Shown one piece after another: positions 9,790 through 21,242 of a DNA stretch of 21,863 bases. Position 1 is the first letter of the stretch. Each line of letters opens with the position of its first letter. Source of the stretch: Perkinsus marinus ATCC 50983 (lineage: Eukaryota; Perkinsozoa; Perkinsida; Perkinsidae); contig NW_003201162.1 in the NCBI RefSeq assembly GCF_000006405.1, forward strand, positions 84,594 through 106,456, given 5' to 3'. The position numbers were made by a program, and so were the translations under genes. The notes beneath the pieces were generated by a model. The model was not told the origin of the DNA and made no database searches. It saw only the letters and a list, made by a program, of their open reading frames with translations.

Positions 9790-12700
9790 ATGCCACTGTC
9801 TGCCTTCAAGAACAGCATCCCTAACCCTGAGGATCGTCCTATCTTTGCCGCTGTCAAGGAAGGGTGAGTACAGCCATACCCCATCGGGTCTCAACAGTGA
9901 TTCCCCCTCAATACTCACAGTCTTTTGGCGCCTCGTGAGACTCAACTGTAACTATGGTCAGGTCCATAGCGGACGTTCGGAAGGTGTTCGAAGCCAACAA
10001 GGACCGAGTGCCTTTAGCATTAGATCGCGACTCGAAGACTGTCCTTCATATCGCTGCCAGCCTGGGTAGGGCAGTGCTGATCCCTATGGTACGTTGATGG
10101 GGTGGTATGGGAGTTGTACTCAGCTTAGCATAGATACTAGAGCGAGGTGTAGATGTGAATACCCGGGATAAGGACGGTTGGACTGCCCTTCATCATGCTG
10201 CCTTCGTCAACCAACTGGATGTATGTTAGCCTTATCGAGTGATGCAGTGATGGTCTCTACAGGCGATCCATGCTCTGTTGAAACATGGTGCAGATGTTCA
10301 TAGACAAAATAACCATGGACGAACCCCAGTAAGAAGAGTAGATATAAGCATCGGTTGAATGGTCAATAGCCTCCAAGCAGTCAATACATTATGGTAAGGC
10401 ACTGCGCTGCACAGGTTCATATAGCCTCCGAATGGGAGAATATTGAAGTCCTCGAGACATTGTTAGAAACTGGTGGTCCCGTTTGTATGACCATCGCTGA
10501 TGAGCTTGGCCGCACCCCTATGGAGTGAGATGGCGTCCTTGTAGCATCGACGGTAGCGGGATGATATGATGACAGATACGCTACACCAGAGACGAGGAAA
10601 ACCTTGATGAAATACGTGGTGAAGTTCTCTAATGTGCCCAATGCAGGTGGGATTGCATAACACAGATTCATCTCATGCTGCGGTCACCCTCGTGTCTTCA
10701 GTTGGAGGCGGACGAGGTGGAGGGTCTAGCGCGGGTACGTCAGGCATTGGGAAGGAGTACTTGGTATACTACGTGTTAAAATGCCGTCGCTGGGGATTGA
10801 ACCCGTGCTATCATGCGATATGTGATCAGCAATCTTTCAGGGACTTTCGATATGAACAAGCTGCTGTTAAAAGCGGCTCAGACCGGCAACATCCAGGCCA
10901 TTGCGAACCTGATAGACCCGGTCGATAAGAATATGCCCTGTGTTAGTGTGAATGATGCTATTGATAAAGTACGTATGAAGGCCGGCGGTAGTCCACGAGA
11001 GTGATGTGCCGTCATCAGGATGGGTGGACGCCCCTACACCATGCTGCGTTCATGAATCATGTTGATGTAGTGCGCTATCTCCTCGAGAAGGGTGCTAATC
11101 CTAAAATGCCCAACAAGTAAGAAGCTTGCGGAATTTCTCACTATACATTCTCCGGTAGATTCGGTCGTACTGTGATACACATAGCGGCAGAATGGGAGAA
11201 TGAGGATGCCATGGCTCTGGTAGCTTTTGACGGGCTTGTAGTGACTCGTAGACTCGGAGGAGGTCAGATTCTGGACTTCATCGGGAAGGAGGCTAGCTCA
11301 TTGGTTCTGCAGCCGGATGCGAGTGGAAGGATTGCTATTGAGTACGCGGCTAATGATACTATTAAGGAGTTGTTGAAGGCTAAGGCGATAGTCACAGAAG
11401 AATCGATTGAAGGTGAGCAGTCCATAGGGATCCGAGCGGAGCGATGTTTTTTTTTTCAGAAGAGCCCGTGGCAACTACGAAAGGACGAAGTGATTAACAT
11501 GGTTATTCCAGAGGAGAATTATGTTAATTTTCAGAGAGTTTGGAAGAAACTGAGTGGCAGAGTTGGGAGGTCGACCCTGCTCAGCTGGTCATTGAGGAGA
11601 AGGTGGGGAGTGGCATCACCGCTGATGTCTTCCGCGGCACATGGAGGGGTAGTGCTCGCAGCTGCTGCTGCTCGATATCGTTGGAGGAGGACGTGGTATA
11701 AGGTACCGATGTCGCTATCAAGAAGATCAATTGGGACCCGAGGGAATTCGACTCGACAGTGGCGGCCTTCCATCGAGAGCTGATGATAATGGCGAAGGTG
11801 AAAAGCAGATCACTACGGCTGGGCATCGTGTTGTTTTAGTGTCGTCACCCAAACCTCGTGTTATTCATGGGAGCTGCTACGAAGAGCGCGCCCTTGATGA
11901 TGGTATGCGAGTTCTGTGAAGGAGGGACCCTATTTGACCTTGCGCACAACAAACTTCATGTATCGCTGGATGATAGTTCGTTCCCTGGGTAGAAGTAATT
12001 GATTATAGATTGACATCTCGTGGCGGCAACGACTGAAGATGATGCTGGATATCGCTAAAGGGTTGAATTATCTGCATACGTGTGATCCTCCCATTGTAGG
12101 TTGGGGGGAAGGGGGGCGCTTGGTGATACGAGGCGGTCTCCTGTAGATCCATCGAGACCTGAAATCATTGAATCTCCTTCTCGTGGAGAGGGTCGAGGAT
12201 GAGTACGACGCTCCTATCGTTAAGGTGGGAGTAATATGCGTGTAATGGCAGAAGAATATATCGCTTAGGTGGCTGACTTTGGCCTGTCTAAGCTGAAGGC
12301 ATCGGCAACGCAGAATATGACCGCTAATGCTGGAACGTAGGGTAGTTCTAGTAGTGTTGGCGCAACTAGACTTGGTAGATACCATTGGATGGCCCCGGAG
12401 GTGCTGGATGGACAGTCTTATGATGAGAAGGTTGACAGCTATAGTTTTGCTATTGTCATGTATGAGATACTGTGTCGAATAATTCCCTATGAAGATACGG
12501 GTAGAAGCTATCTACTTGTTAGTATGAGGTATTCGGGTATACTGTTCAGGGCTGCAACCTTTACAAATTGCGATGGCCGTCAGCAAGGGTCAGAGGCCGA
12601 ACACAGCACGAGTAAGGTGGTTCGAAATTGATTCGGTCACGGCTGTGATTTTCAGGCACCACGTGGCTGTCCTCCGCAGTTCATTGCGCTGATGGAAAAA

Positions 12701-12853
12701 TGCTGGGCTGCCAGGCCTGAGGATCGGTGAGTGTGGAGGATCTTATGAATACTCTTGCTGTTTCGAACCATGGTGGTTCCTGGATCTCAATCTTTCAGGC
12801 CCGGATTCGAATCAATCATTCGAAGTTTGAAAAAGGTCAAGATTGCCTCTTGA
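9790..12853 (+). CDS. Ankyrin-repeat protein kinase, tyrosine-kinase-like (TKL/RAF-like) group
   Basis: Predicted cytosolic signalling kinase. Exons: 9790-9863, 9962-10088, 10134-10220, 10263-10328, 10415-10524, 10590-10618, 10666-10734, 10841-10968, 11019-11116, 11159-11412, 11460-11489, 11535-11648, 11703-11797, 11840-11959, 12009-12095, 12147-12224, 12269-12336, 12379-12500, 12550-12611, 12656-12726 and 12799-12853. All twenty introns are GT-AG and in phase, giving 647 residues. Residues 1-345 carry two ankyrin modules (DGWTALHHAAF and DGWTPLHHAAF) joined by a glycine-rich linker near 175-189. The kinase domain starts near 375. The Gly-loop is GSGITADV, with Ala for the third Gly. Lys402 lies in VAIKK, the catalytic loop is HRDLKSLN (498-505), the metal site is DFG (525-527), and the APE motif is APE550-552 in HWMAPEV. 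It should be active. The join between modules (10525-10840) is the weak part; two adjacent genes, the second starting at ATG 10850, are possible. Confidence 0.88.
10785..10830 (-). repeat. Partial tRNA-like (box-B) fragment in a kinase intron
   Basis: The minus strand reads GGGTTCAATCCCC at about 10792-10804, a good box-B / T-arm match, and a TTTT run follows about 15 nt downstream. No box-A match or cloverleaf lies upstream. It sits in intron 10735-10840, one of the few introns over 100 nt here. It could be a truncated relative of the tRNA-like element in the beta-adaptin intron, but the shared sequence is too short to prove this. Confidence 0.25.
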
Positions 12854-13330
12854 CTTGATAGTCACTTTCATGCTTGCCTAGATGTGTACCTCAGGGTGTT
12901 ATTCATGCTGTATGTCTGGTAATTTATTGCGTTGAGTAACACGGTTGGCAGTGATGGAACCTTAGTCGGATTCTCCACACTTTCATTCGAGGAGATTTCA
13001 TCACGTTGTGGAGTATGTATTGTCCTTGAAACACTATTACATGCGGCCAAAATTTCACGGAAAAACATGGAACTGCAAAGGTGGATTACGGTTGCACACG
13101 ACTGAAGGACTACCTTTTCTGGAATATCGCAGCCTCGGGCGCAAGTAGCCGAACTGGGGCGGCCTTCACTAGTTGTTTGGGGGACATTGCCTATGTGCCT
13201 GCGTGCTAGGCAATGTGACTGTGGTGTTAAGCCAATGCACGGCGTGTTGTGAGGTTCGGTATTATCACCGCCCTCTGCTGCCTAGTTGGCTAACACTCAG
13301 TCTCACGCAACACTCCCAAATAACTAATGC
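12854..13330. other. Intergenic region between the kinase and the tRNA array
   Basis: No coding exon is recognised. The minus-strand frame at 12868-13068 has no family resemblance. The region holds a perfect inverted repeat at 13184-13216 (listed separately). It also holds the first T-run (TTTTT on the minus strand, 13061-13065) met downstream of the tRNA array. Confidence 0.5.
13184..13216. repeat. Perfect 10-bp inverted repeat with 13-nt loop
   Basis: ACATTGCCTA (13184-13193) is followed by a 13-nt loop and its exact reverse complement TAGGCAATGT (13207-13216). It lies downstream of the kinase on the plus strand and 155 bp downstream of the last tRNA-Trp copy on the minus strand. It could form a stable RNA hairpin in a transcript of either strand. 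Confidence 0.6.
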
Positions 13331-13370
13331 GATGCGGTGAAGCATGCCTTGGACGCATTCACAGATTATA

Positions 13371-13442
13371 TGACCCCGGCCCGATTCGAACGGACAACCT
13401 TCTGATCTGGAGTCAGATGCGCTACCGTTGCGCCACAGGGCC
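13371..13442 (-). tRNA. tRNA-Trp (anticodon CCA), array copy 1
   Basis: A full 72-nt cloverleaf: 7-bp acceptor stem (two wobble pairs), GCGC/GCGC D stem, TCTGA/TCAGA anticodon stem with loop CTCCAGA (anticodon CCA) and a paired T arm with TTCGAAT loop. Box A TGGCGCAACGG and box B GTTCGAATC are intact. The sequence closely resembles plant tRNA-Trp. The CCA tail is not encoded, as expected for a eukaryote. Confidence 0.95.
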
Positions 13443-13514
13443 GAATTGCCCGATGACAGTAGTCTCGGGAGGCAATAAGCAAGTACGACGCGGTGAACCC
13501 ATTCAAACATTATA

Positions 13515-13586
13515 TGACCCCGGCCCGATTCGAACGGACAACCTTCTGATCTGGAGTCAGATGCGCTACCGTTGCGCCACAGGGCC
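13515..13586 (-). tRNA. tRNA-Trp (anticodon CCA), array copy 2
   Basis: Identical to copy 1 over all 72 nt, and the spacer on its left is identical to the one on its right, so these two units look like the most recent duplication. Confidence 0.95.
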
Positions 13587-13658
13587 GAATTGCCCGATGA
13601 CAGTAGTCTCGGGAGGCAATAAGCAAGTACGACGCGGTGAACCCATTCAAACATTATA

Positions 13659-13730
13659 TGACCCCGGCCCGATTCGAACGGACAACCTTCTGATCTGGGG
13701 TCAGTTGCGCTACCGTTGCGCCACAGGGCC
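13659..13730 (-). pseudogene. tRNA-Trp copy 3, probably non-functional
   Basis: The acceptor, D and T arms are intact, but two changes hit the anticodon arm. The invariant U33 is C, and position 27 is A, breaking the first pair of the anticodon stem. The anticodon itself is still CCA. Loss of U33 should impair decoding, so this is more likely a pseudogene than a working variant. Confidence 0.7.
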
Positions 13731-13802
13731 GAATTGCGCGACGTCAGTAGTCTCGGGAGGCAATAAGCAAGTACGACGAGGTGAACTCATTCAAACATTA
13801 TA

Positions 13803-13874
13803 TGACCCCGGCCCGATTCGAACGGACAACCTTCTGATCTGGAGTCAGATGCGCTACCGTTGCGCCACAGGGCC
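13803..13874 (-). tRNA. tRNA-Trp (anticodon CCA), array copy 4
   Basis: Identical over 72 nt to copies 1 and 2 although its spacers belong to another subgroup. The tRNA part is therefore held constant while the spacers differ. Confidence 0.95.
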
Positions 13875-13946
13875 GAATTGCGCGACGTCAGTAGTCTCGG
13901 GAGGCAATAAGCAAGTACGACGAGGTGAACTCATTCAAACATTATA

Positions 13947-14018
13947 TGACCCCGGCCCGATTCGAACGGACAACCTTCTGATCTGGAGTCAGATGCGCTA
14001 CCGTTGCGCCACAGGACC
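13947..14018 (-). tRNA. tRNA-Trp (anticodon CCA), array copy 5
   Basis: One difference from copies 1, 2 and 4: base 3 of the acceptor is T instead of C. It still pairs as a wobble with G70, so the fold is kept and the gene is probably functional. Confidence 0.88.
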
Positions 14019-14090
14019 GAATTGCGCTACGTCAGTAGTCTCGGGAGGCAATAAGCAAGTACGACGAGGTGAACTCATTCAAACATTATA

Positions 14091-14162
14091 TGACCCCTAC
14101 CCGATTCGAACGGACAATCTTCTGATCTGGAGTCAGTTGCGCTACCGTTGTGCCACAGGGCC
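14091..14162 (-). pseudogene. tRNA-Trp copy 6, probably non-functional
   Basis: Mismatches appear in the acceptor stem (pair 7-66), the D stem and the first anticodon-stem pair, with further changes in the variable region and T stem. The anticodon CCA and both boxes are still recognisable. Damage in several arms at once points to a pseudogene. Confidence 0.75.
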
Positions 14163-14234
14163 GAATTGCGCGATGACAGTGGTCTCGGGAGGCAATAAGC
14201 AAGTACGACGAGGTGAACTCATTCAAACATTATA

Positions 14235-14306
14235 TGATCCCGGCCCGATTCGAACGGACAACCTTCTGATCTGGAGTCAGATGCGCTACCGTTGCGCCAC
14301 AGGGCC
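14235..14306 (-). tRNA. tRNA-Trp (anticodon CCA), array copy 7
   Basis: One change from the consensus: G70 is A, giving a C3-A70 mismatch in the acceptor stem. All other arms, the CCA anticodon and both promoter boxes are intact. It may be functional at reduced efficiency, or RNA editing could restore the pair. Confidence 0.7.
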
Positions 14307-14378
14307 GAATTGCGCGATGACAGTGGTCTCGGGAGGCAATAAGCAAGTACGACGAGGTGAACCCATTCAAACATTATA

Positions 14379-14439
14379 TGACCCCAGCTCAGTTCGAACG
14401 AACCCTCTGATTTGAAGTTTCGCGTTGCACCACAGGGCC
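14379..14439 (-). pseudogene. tRNA-Trp copy 8, truncated; anticodon position reads TCA
   Basis: This copy is 61 nt, with the 5' half of the anticodon stem and part of the D arm deleted. The loop reads CTTCAAA, so the anticodon position is TCA (which would read UGA) instead of CCA. Because the stem cannot form it is best read as a decayed copy, not a suppressor tRNA. Confidence 0.85.
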
Positions 14440-14525
14440 AAACATTTCCGATTCGGGGAACTCCGAAGTAATCTCGGCAAGCAATGAGGAGGTAGGACGC
14501 CGTCGATCCCTATACAACTCTTATA

Positions 14526-14571
14526 TTCAGACCCGATTTCAATGGAGAAGATTTTGAACTGGAGTTAGATG
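14526..14571 (-). pseudogene. Decayed 3' half of a ninth tRNA-Trp copy
   Basis: Only the stretch from the anticodon arm to the 3' end is recognisable, with CTAACTCCAGTTCAAAA at the anticodon arm and AAATCGGGTC at the T arm. The spacer between copies 8 and 9 is also recognisable but diverged. It marks the old edge of the array. Confidence 0.6.
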
Positions 14572-14741
14572 AACAGAATGTTAGTGTTTCCTCGATTCAT
14601 CCTTGCCGTATGCGATTACTAGCAACACAACTAGAGCTGATGAAAGATAATAATCAAAATCCCGGCAACGTTGTCCGCATTGCCATGAGTTGATCACCCA
14701 CCTCTGACCAACTTGGGTTGTAAAAAATCCATCCATCCCGG

Positions 14742-16193
<1,452 letters not shown>

Positions 16194-16455
16194 TCAATTA
16201 CACAGAGAAAAAACTGAAGATTCGCATAAGGAACAGAGACAACCTGTCCCCACCAAAAAAATGATCAACTTCAACACTAACGAGTTGAACCGAAAAAATT
16301 TGTGACCAACTGAAATACACTGAAGACGTTTTCGCCAACAGAAATTCGAAACATAAAAACCCGCTTGACCATGCACACTACATATGCCAGTCCGAGCCCA
16401 CTACGGCGGCAACCACTTAAAACGTGTGGGGAGAGAAAAACACTCTCCGACCAAT

Positions 16456-19377
16456 TCACGCCGCGAGCCGTCGGAGCACATATTGGAGAATGCCACCGTG
16501 TTTGAAGTATGTCAGCTCGACTTCTGTATCCAGTCGGACAATCACATCAAAACAGGGTGTCTTAGGAGACGTAGATCGCACAGTAACTTTCTGTCCAACA
16601 GATAGATCACCACGCTTGAGATCGATGGAGAACTGCTCACGACCATCCAATCCCAACGAGTCAGCGTCGACACCTTGAGGGAATTGAAGTGGTAGAATTC
16701 CCATTCCGACTAGATTTGATCTGAACAGAAAAGTTCTCGCTCCTACAAGAGCCAGAACGCTCACCTATGAATTCTCTCGTAACTCTTAGCAATAACAGCC
16801 TTGACCCCTTGCAGAGCTGGACCTTTTGCAGCCCAATCCCGACTAGATCCACTGCCATACTCCGCACCCGCGAGAATAATGAGTGGATGTCCTTTCTTCA
16901 TATATTTCTCGGCCGCATCATAAACAAACATCTTCTCACCAGTAGGCACATACTCCGTCTTCGGCCCAACCTCACCATCCATCAACTTATTTATCAAGCG
17001 TATGTTGGCGAAAGTACCACGAGCCATGACCAAGTAGTTGCCACGACGAGACCCATAAGAGTTGAAGTCAACAGGCTGTATGCCGTGGTCAATAAGATAA
17101 CGACCCTGAAACATAATAGGCACACAACGGTTCAGCAGGGACGATAGAGCACCAACTTACACCAGGCGAGTTTGCCGTGATCTTGCCAGCTGGGGATATG
17201 TGATCAGTTGTGACCGAGTCCCCTACATTTAGCAGACAGTAAGCGCCCTCAATAGACTCGATGGGAGCTGGATTGATCTCCGTCTGAAAACACGTGCAAA
17301 TCTTCCTACAACTCGTATCGAAAAACTTACCGCCTGAAAAAATGGAGGATTCGTAATGTACGTCGAACCTTCCGCCCATGCAAACAACTTCCCCGACGGT
17401 GCGGCCAATTGATTCCACCTCTTATTGGCATGCAGGACTTTCTTGTAGTTCTCAGTGAACATCTCCGGCAACACGCAGTTCCTCTCAAGAGCAGACACCT
17501 CTTCAGAAGAGGGCCAGATGTCACGAAGGAAAACTGGCGTGCCCTGACTATCTGTACCCACAGGCTCCTTCTCAAAGTCGATGGTGACCCGACCAGCCAA
17601 AGCATAGGCCACAACAAGAGGAGGAGAGGCAAGATAGTTACCTCTTGTCAACGGGTGCACACGACCCTCGAAGTTTCTATTGCCCGACAATACGGCGGCG
17701 ACGACAAGATCACCATCAGTTACGGCTCGTGTAACTTCAGGATCTAAATCGCCGGAGTTACCAATGCACGTCATACAACCGAAACCCGCAGTATAGAAAC
17801 CCAACTGCTCGAGGTCAGTGAGGAGATCAGCCTTCTTCAGATAAGCATCGACCACGCCCGAACCAGGGGACAGAGAAGTCTTGATGTAGGGCGCAACCTT
17901 GAGGCCTCTCTTCACTGCGTTCCTGGCTAACATACCAGCGCCGAGCATAACGCCCGGATTCGAAGTGTTAGTGCACGACGTAATTGCTGCCAGAACCACA
18001 GAACCGTGAGTTAAATCGTAGTCCTTGCCATGAAAGCTGACGGTCATCACGGTACCTTGTTTCTCTTTGGGAATACCAAAGCCTTTGAAAGAAGTTGCTG
18101 GAGTGCTGAGACCATCGATGAAGTCCTTCGGCAGATCGGTAACAGCGACCCGATCATGAGGCCTCTTAGGACCCGACACGCACGGAACCACAGTAGAGAG
18201 ATCCAACTGCATCAACTCTCCAGAATACTCGCGCTCTTCCGAGTAGTCCTGGAAGAGACCATTAGCTCTGAGGTACTTCTCGATGACATCAACCGCTTCC
18301 CTAGGCCGACCAGTTCGAACGAGATAGTCAAGAGACTTCTGATCGACCCCAAAGAATCCCATGGTTCCACCGTACTCAGGAGCCATGTTGGCGATCGTCG
18401 CTCTGTCAGCAAGTGACAGAGTAGCACAACCAGAGCCATGGAATTCGACGAACTTGCCAACCACTCCTCTTTTCCTCAGCATGTTGGTACAGGTCAGCAC
18501 CAGATCGGTAGCAGTAGCAGTAACGGGGAGACGACCGGTGAGTTTGAATCCAACAACTTCTGGTAGGACCATAGAGATAGGTTGGCCTAGCATGACGGCT
18601 TCAGCTTCGATACCACCAACACCCCATCCGGCAACACCCAAACCGTCAATCATAGTAGTATGAGAGTCGGTACCAACAAGGGAATCAGGATAGAGAACAG
18701 TTCCTTCCTCAGTGGAGTTCATAACTACTCGAGCCAAGTACTCGAGATTCACTTGGTGCACAATACCGGATCCAGGAGGTACGATGTTGAAGTTGTCGAA
18801 GGCCTCAGCACCCCATTTGAGGAACGCAAAACGTTCGCCGTTCCTCTGGAATTCCAGTCCTTGATTCTTCTCGAGGGCCTCGGGAGACCGGGAGTAGTCC
18901 ACCATGACAGAGTGATCAATGACCAAGTCCACCGGTACCAACGGGTTGATCTTGGCCGAGTCGCCACCGAGACGAGCCATGGCGTCGCGCATGGCTGCGA
19001 AGTCAACCACTGCTGGGACTCCAGTGAAATCTTGTAGAATAACTCGGGCGGGCTTGAAGGGAATTTCGGTTTGATTCTTAGAGGTCTCGGACCAATTGAG
19101 AATGTTCTCAACATCAGATGACTTCACTTCAAACTCGTCACAGTTGCGCACCGCGGACTCCAACAAGATACGGATCGAAAAGGGCAGCTTCTTGACTCGG
19201 TCATCATCTGATCGATGAATCATACTACATTCGACCACAAACAAGTGCAAGACAATCAAGAAGAGATGATGAGTACGCATGATACGGCGACTTACGGAGC
19301 TCGTTGAGATCATAAAATGCATGTCCACTGTCCAACTTCTTGTAACACTTCTGGAACGGGTTGCTCTGATCTGACAT
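16456..19377 (-). CDS. Aconitate hydratase, cytosolic IRP1-type
   Basis: Isomerises citrate to isocitrate through a 4Fe-4S cluster; animal relatives double as iron-regulatory proteins. Exons: 19296-19377, 17331-19207, 17161-17283, 16765-17105 and 16456-16720, giving 895 residues (human IRP1 has 889). The start [20 protein letters not shown] comes from a first exon joined by a GTAAGT donor to a TCAG acceptor. The junction [20 protein letters not shown] matches IRP1. Cluster ligands are Cys439 (ITSCTNTSN), Cys505 and Cys508 ([12 protein letters not shown]), and other blocks are [37 protein letters not shown] and [16 protein letters not shown]. The N-terminus aligns with the cytosolic protein and shows no obvious mitochondrial presequence. 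In apicomplexans a related IRP-like aconitase can still serve mitochondria, so location is open. The longest open frame would wrongly start inside intron 1. Confidence 0.96.
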
Positions 19378-19520
19378 TAGCAAGTGAAGGATTTCCCACA
19401 CCTAGCGGATATGGACAGGTTAGAAATTGAGGGTGTGTTACTCCAGCGAGGGTACTTCGACGACGAGCCTTGCGATCTTAAACCATGAGCCTAGCGCACG
19501 CCGAGCCAATCGAAACGCCC

Positions 19521-19550
19521 ACGTATACGTAGACTCAGAATTTCTGAGTC
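19521..19550. promoter_or_regulatory. Two adjacent palindromes upstream of aconitase
   Basis: A perfect 10-bp palindrome, ACGTATACGT (19521-19530), is followed after one base by GACTCAGAA-T-TTCTGAGTC (19532-19550), a perfect 9-bp inverted repeat around one base. The second contains TGAGTCA (19545-19551), the core bound by GCN4/AP-1-type bZIP factors. They lie about 145-175 bp upstream of the aconitase ATG. A regulatory role is inference. Confidence 0.4.
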
Positions 19551-20096
19551 AGGAACTTCGACGTGTGGTATCTGATTATGCCGAGATAAACTTCAATTTG
19601 AGGCGGTTATCATAACGATTCCTTTCATGATCGTTGGACGGAATGAAGGGATGCAGGGTCGTTGCGTAGCGTCCGTGTTGGAGCAGTTGATAGTTAAGGC
19701 AGCACGGTCCCCAACTCGATCTACTATTAAGTATTGAACCTCACTGAGGTTATTCATTGCCTGAAGGGGTTGAATAGTACTCCTCACAGAGAGAATTACA
19801 CTGCTAGAATAAAGAAAGGTTAGGATGAAGCAAGACTTTGCTCTGGAGTAATGTTGACAACAATTTGTTGTTTGATAGAACAAAACGATGGAGCGCGGCA
19901 TCAAGGGAAGAACAGGGATTTTACAGTGTGACTATCGTTATTCGGACGCTCTCCCTCTGTGGTAACGAGCAAATCGGCACCATGATGTTGCTAGAATTCT
20001 AGATATGGTCATCAGTTACCGTATCCTGCTCCGACACAAATGATGTCCCTTCTGGGGAGCCCACCTTGCGTTGTGTAATGAGACATAAGCGATTTG

Positions 20097-20112
20097 CTAA
20101 GCTAAAGCTTAG
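20097..20112. promoter_or_regulatory. Inverted repeat upstream of GAPDH
   Basis: CTAAGCT-AA-AGCTTAG is a perfect 7-bp inverted repeat that ends 64 bp before the GAPDH start codon. Its right arm ends in TTAG followed by GTTTTC, which could also act as a 3' splice acceptor for leader trans-splicing. Both readings are inference. Confidence 0.35.
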
Positions 20113-20170
20113 GTTTTCGCTGGTTCGGCTTACATCACCATCACATCCACTCATTGGATTAATCACTTAA

Positions 20171-21196
<1,026 letters not shown>

Positions 21197-21242
21197 ATGT
21201 TTCTTATAACATATCAATCAACACTCAACAATACTATTGCGA

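Larger units (their letters stand above)
13331..14571 (-). repeat. Tandem array of tRNA-Trp genes, 144-bp period
   Basis: Head-to-tail units, each a 72-nt tRNA-Trp(CCA) plus a 72-nt spacer, start at 13371, 13515, 13659, 13803, 13947, 14091, 14235 and 14379, exactly 144 bp apart. A ninth, badly decayed half unit follows near 14526. A decayed spacer piece flanks the left end (13331-13370). Spacers fall into groups: units 1-2 share one identical spacer, units 3-4 another (unit 5 differs by one base), and units 6-7 a third. The array sits between the kinase gene and SAHH. Confidence 0.95.

Noticed and set aside
10632-10928. A plus-strand frame of 98 codons within the ankyrin kinase gene
   Set aside because: It overlaps exon 7 in frame but then reads through intron 10735-10840 and goes out of frame in exon 8.
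13327-14415. A 362-codon plus-strand frame encoding a 48-residue tandem repeat (LYDPGPIRTDNLLIW...)
   Set aside because: It is the antisense of the tRNA-Trp array. It stays open only because 144 is a multiple of three and the unit has no stop in that frame. The same kind of artefact appears on the minus strand at 13265-13654.
17229-19328. The 699-codon aconitase frame starting [11 protein letters not shown]
   Set aside because: Its first part reads across intron 19208-19295. The hydrophobic stretch there looks like a signal peptide but is intronic; the spliced start is at 19377.
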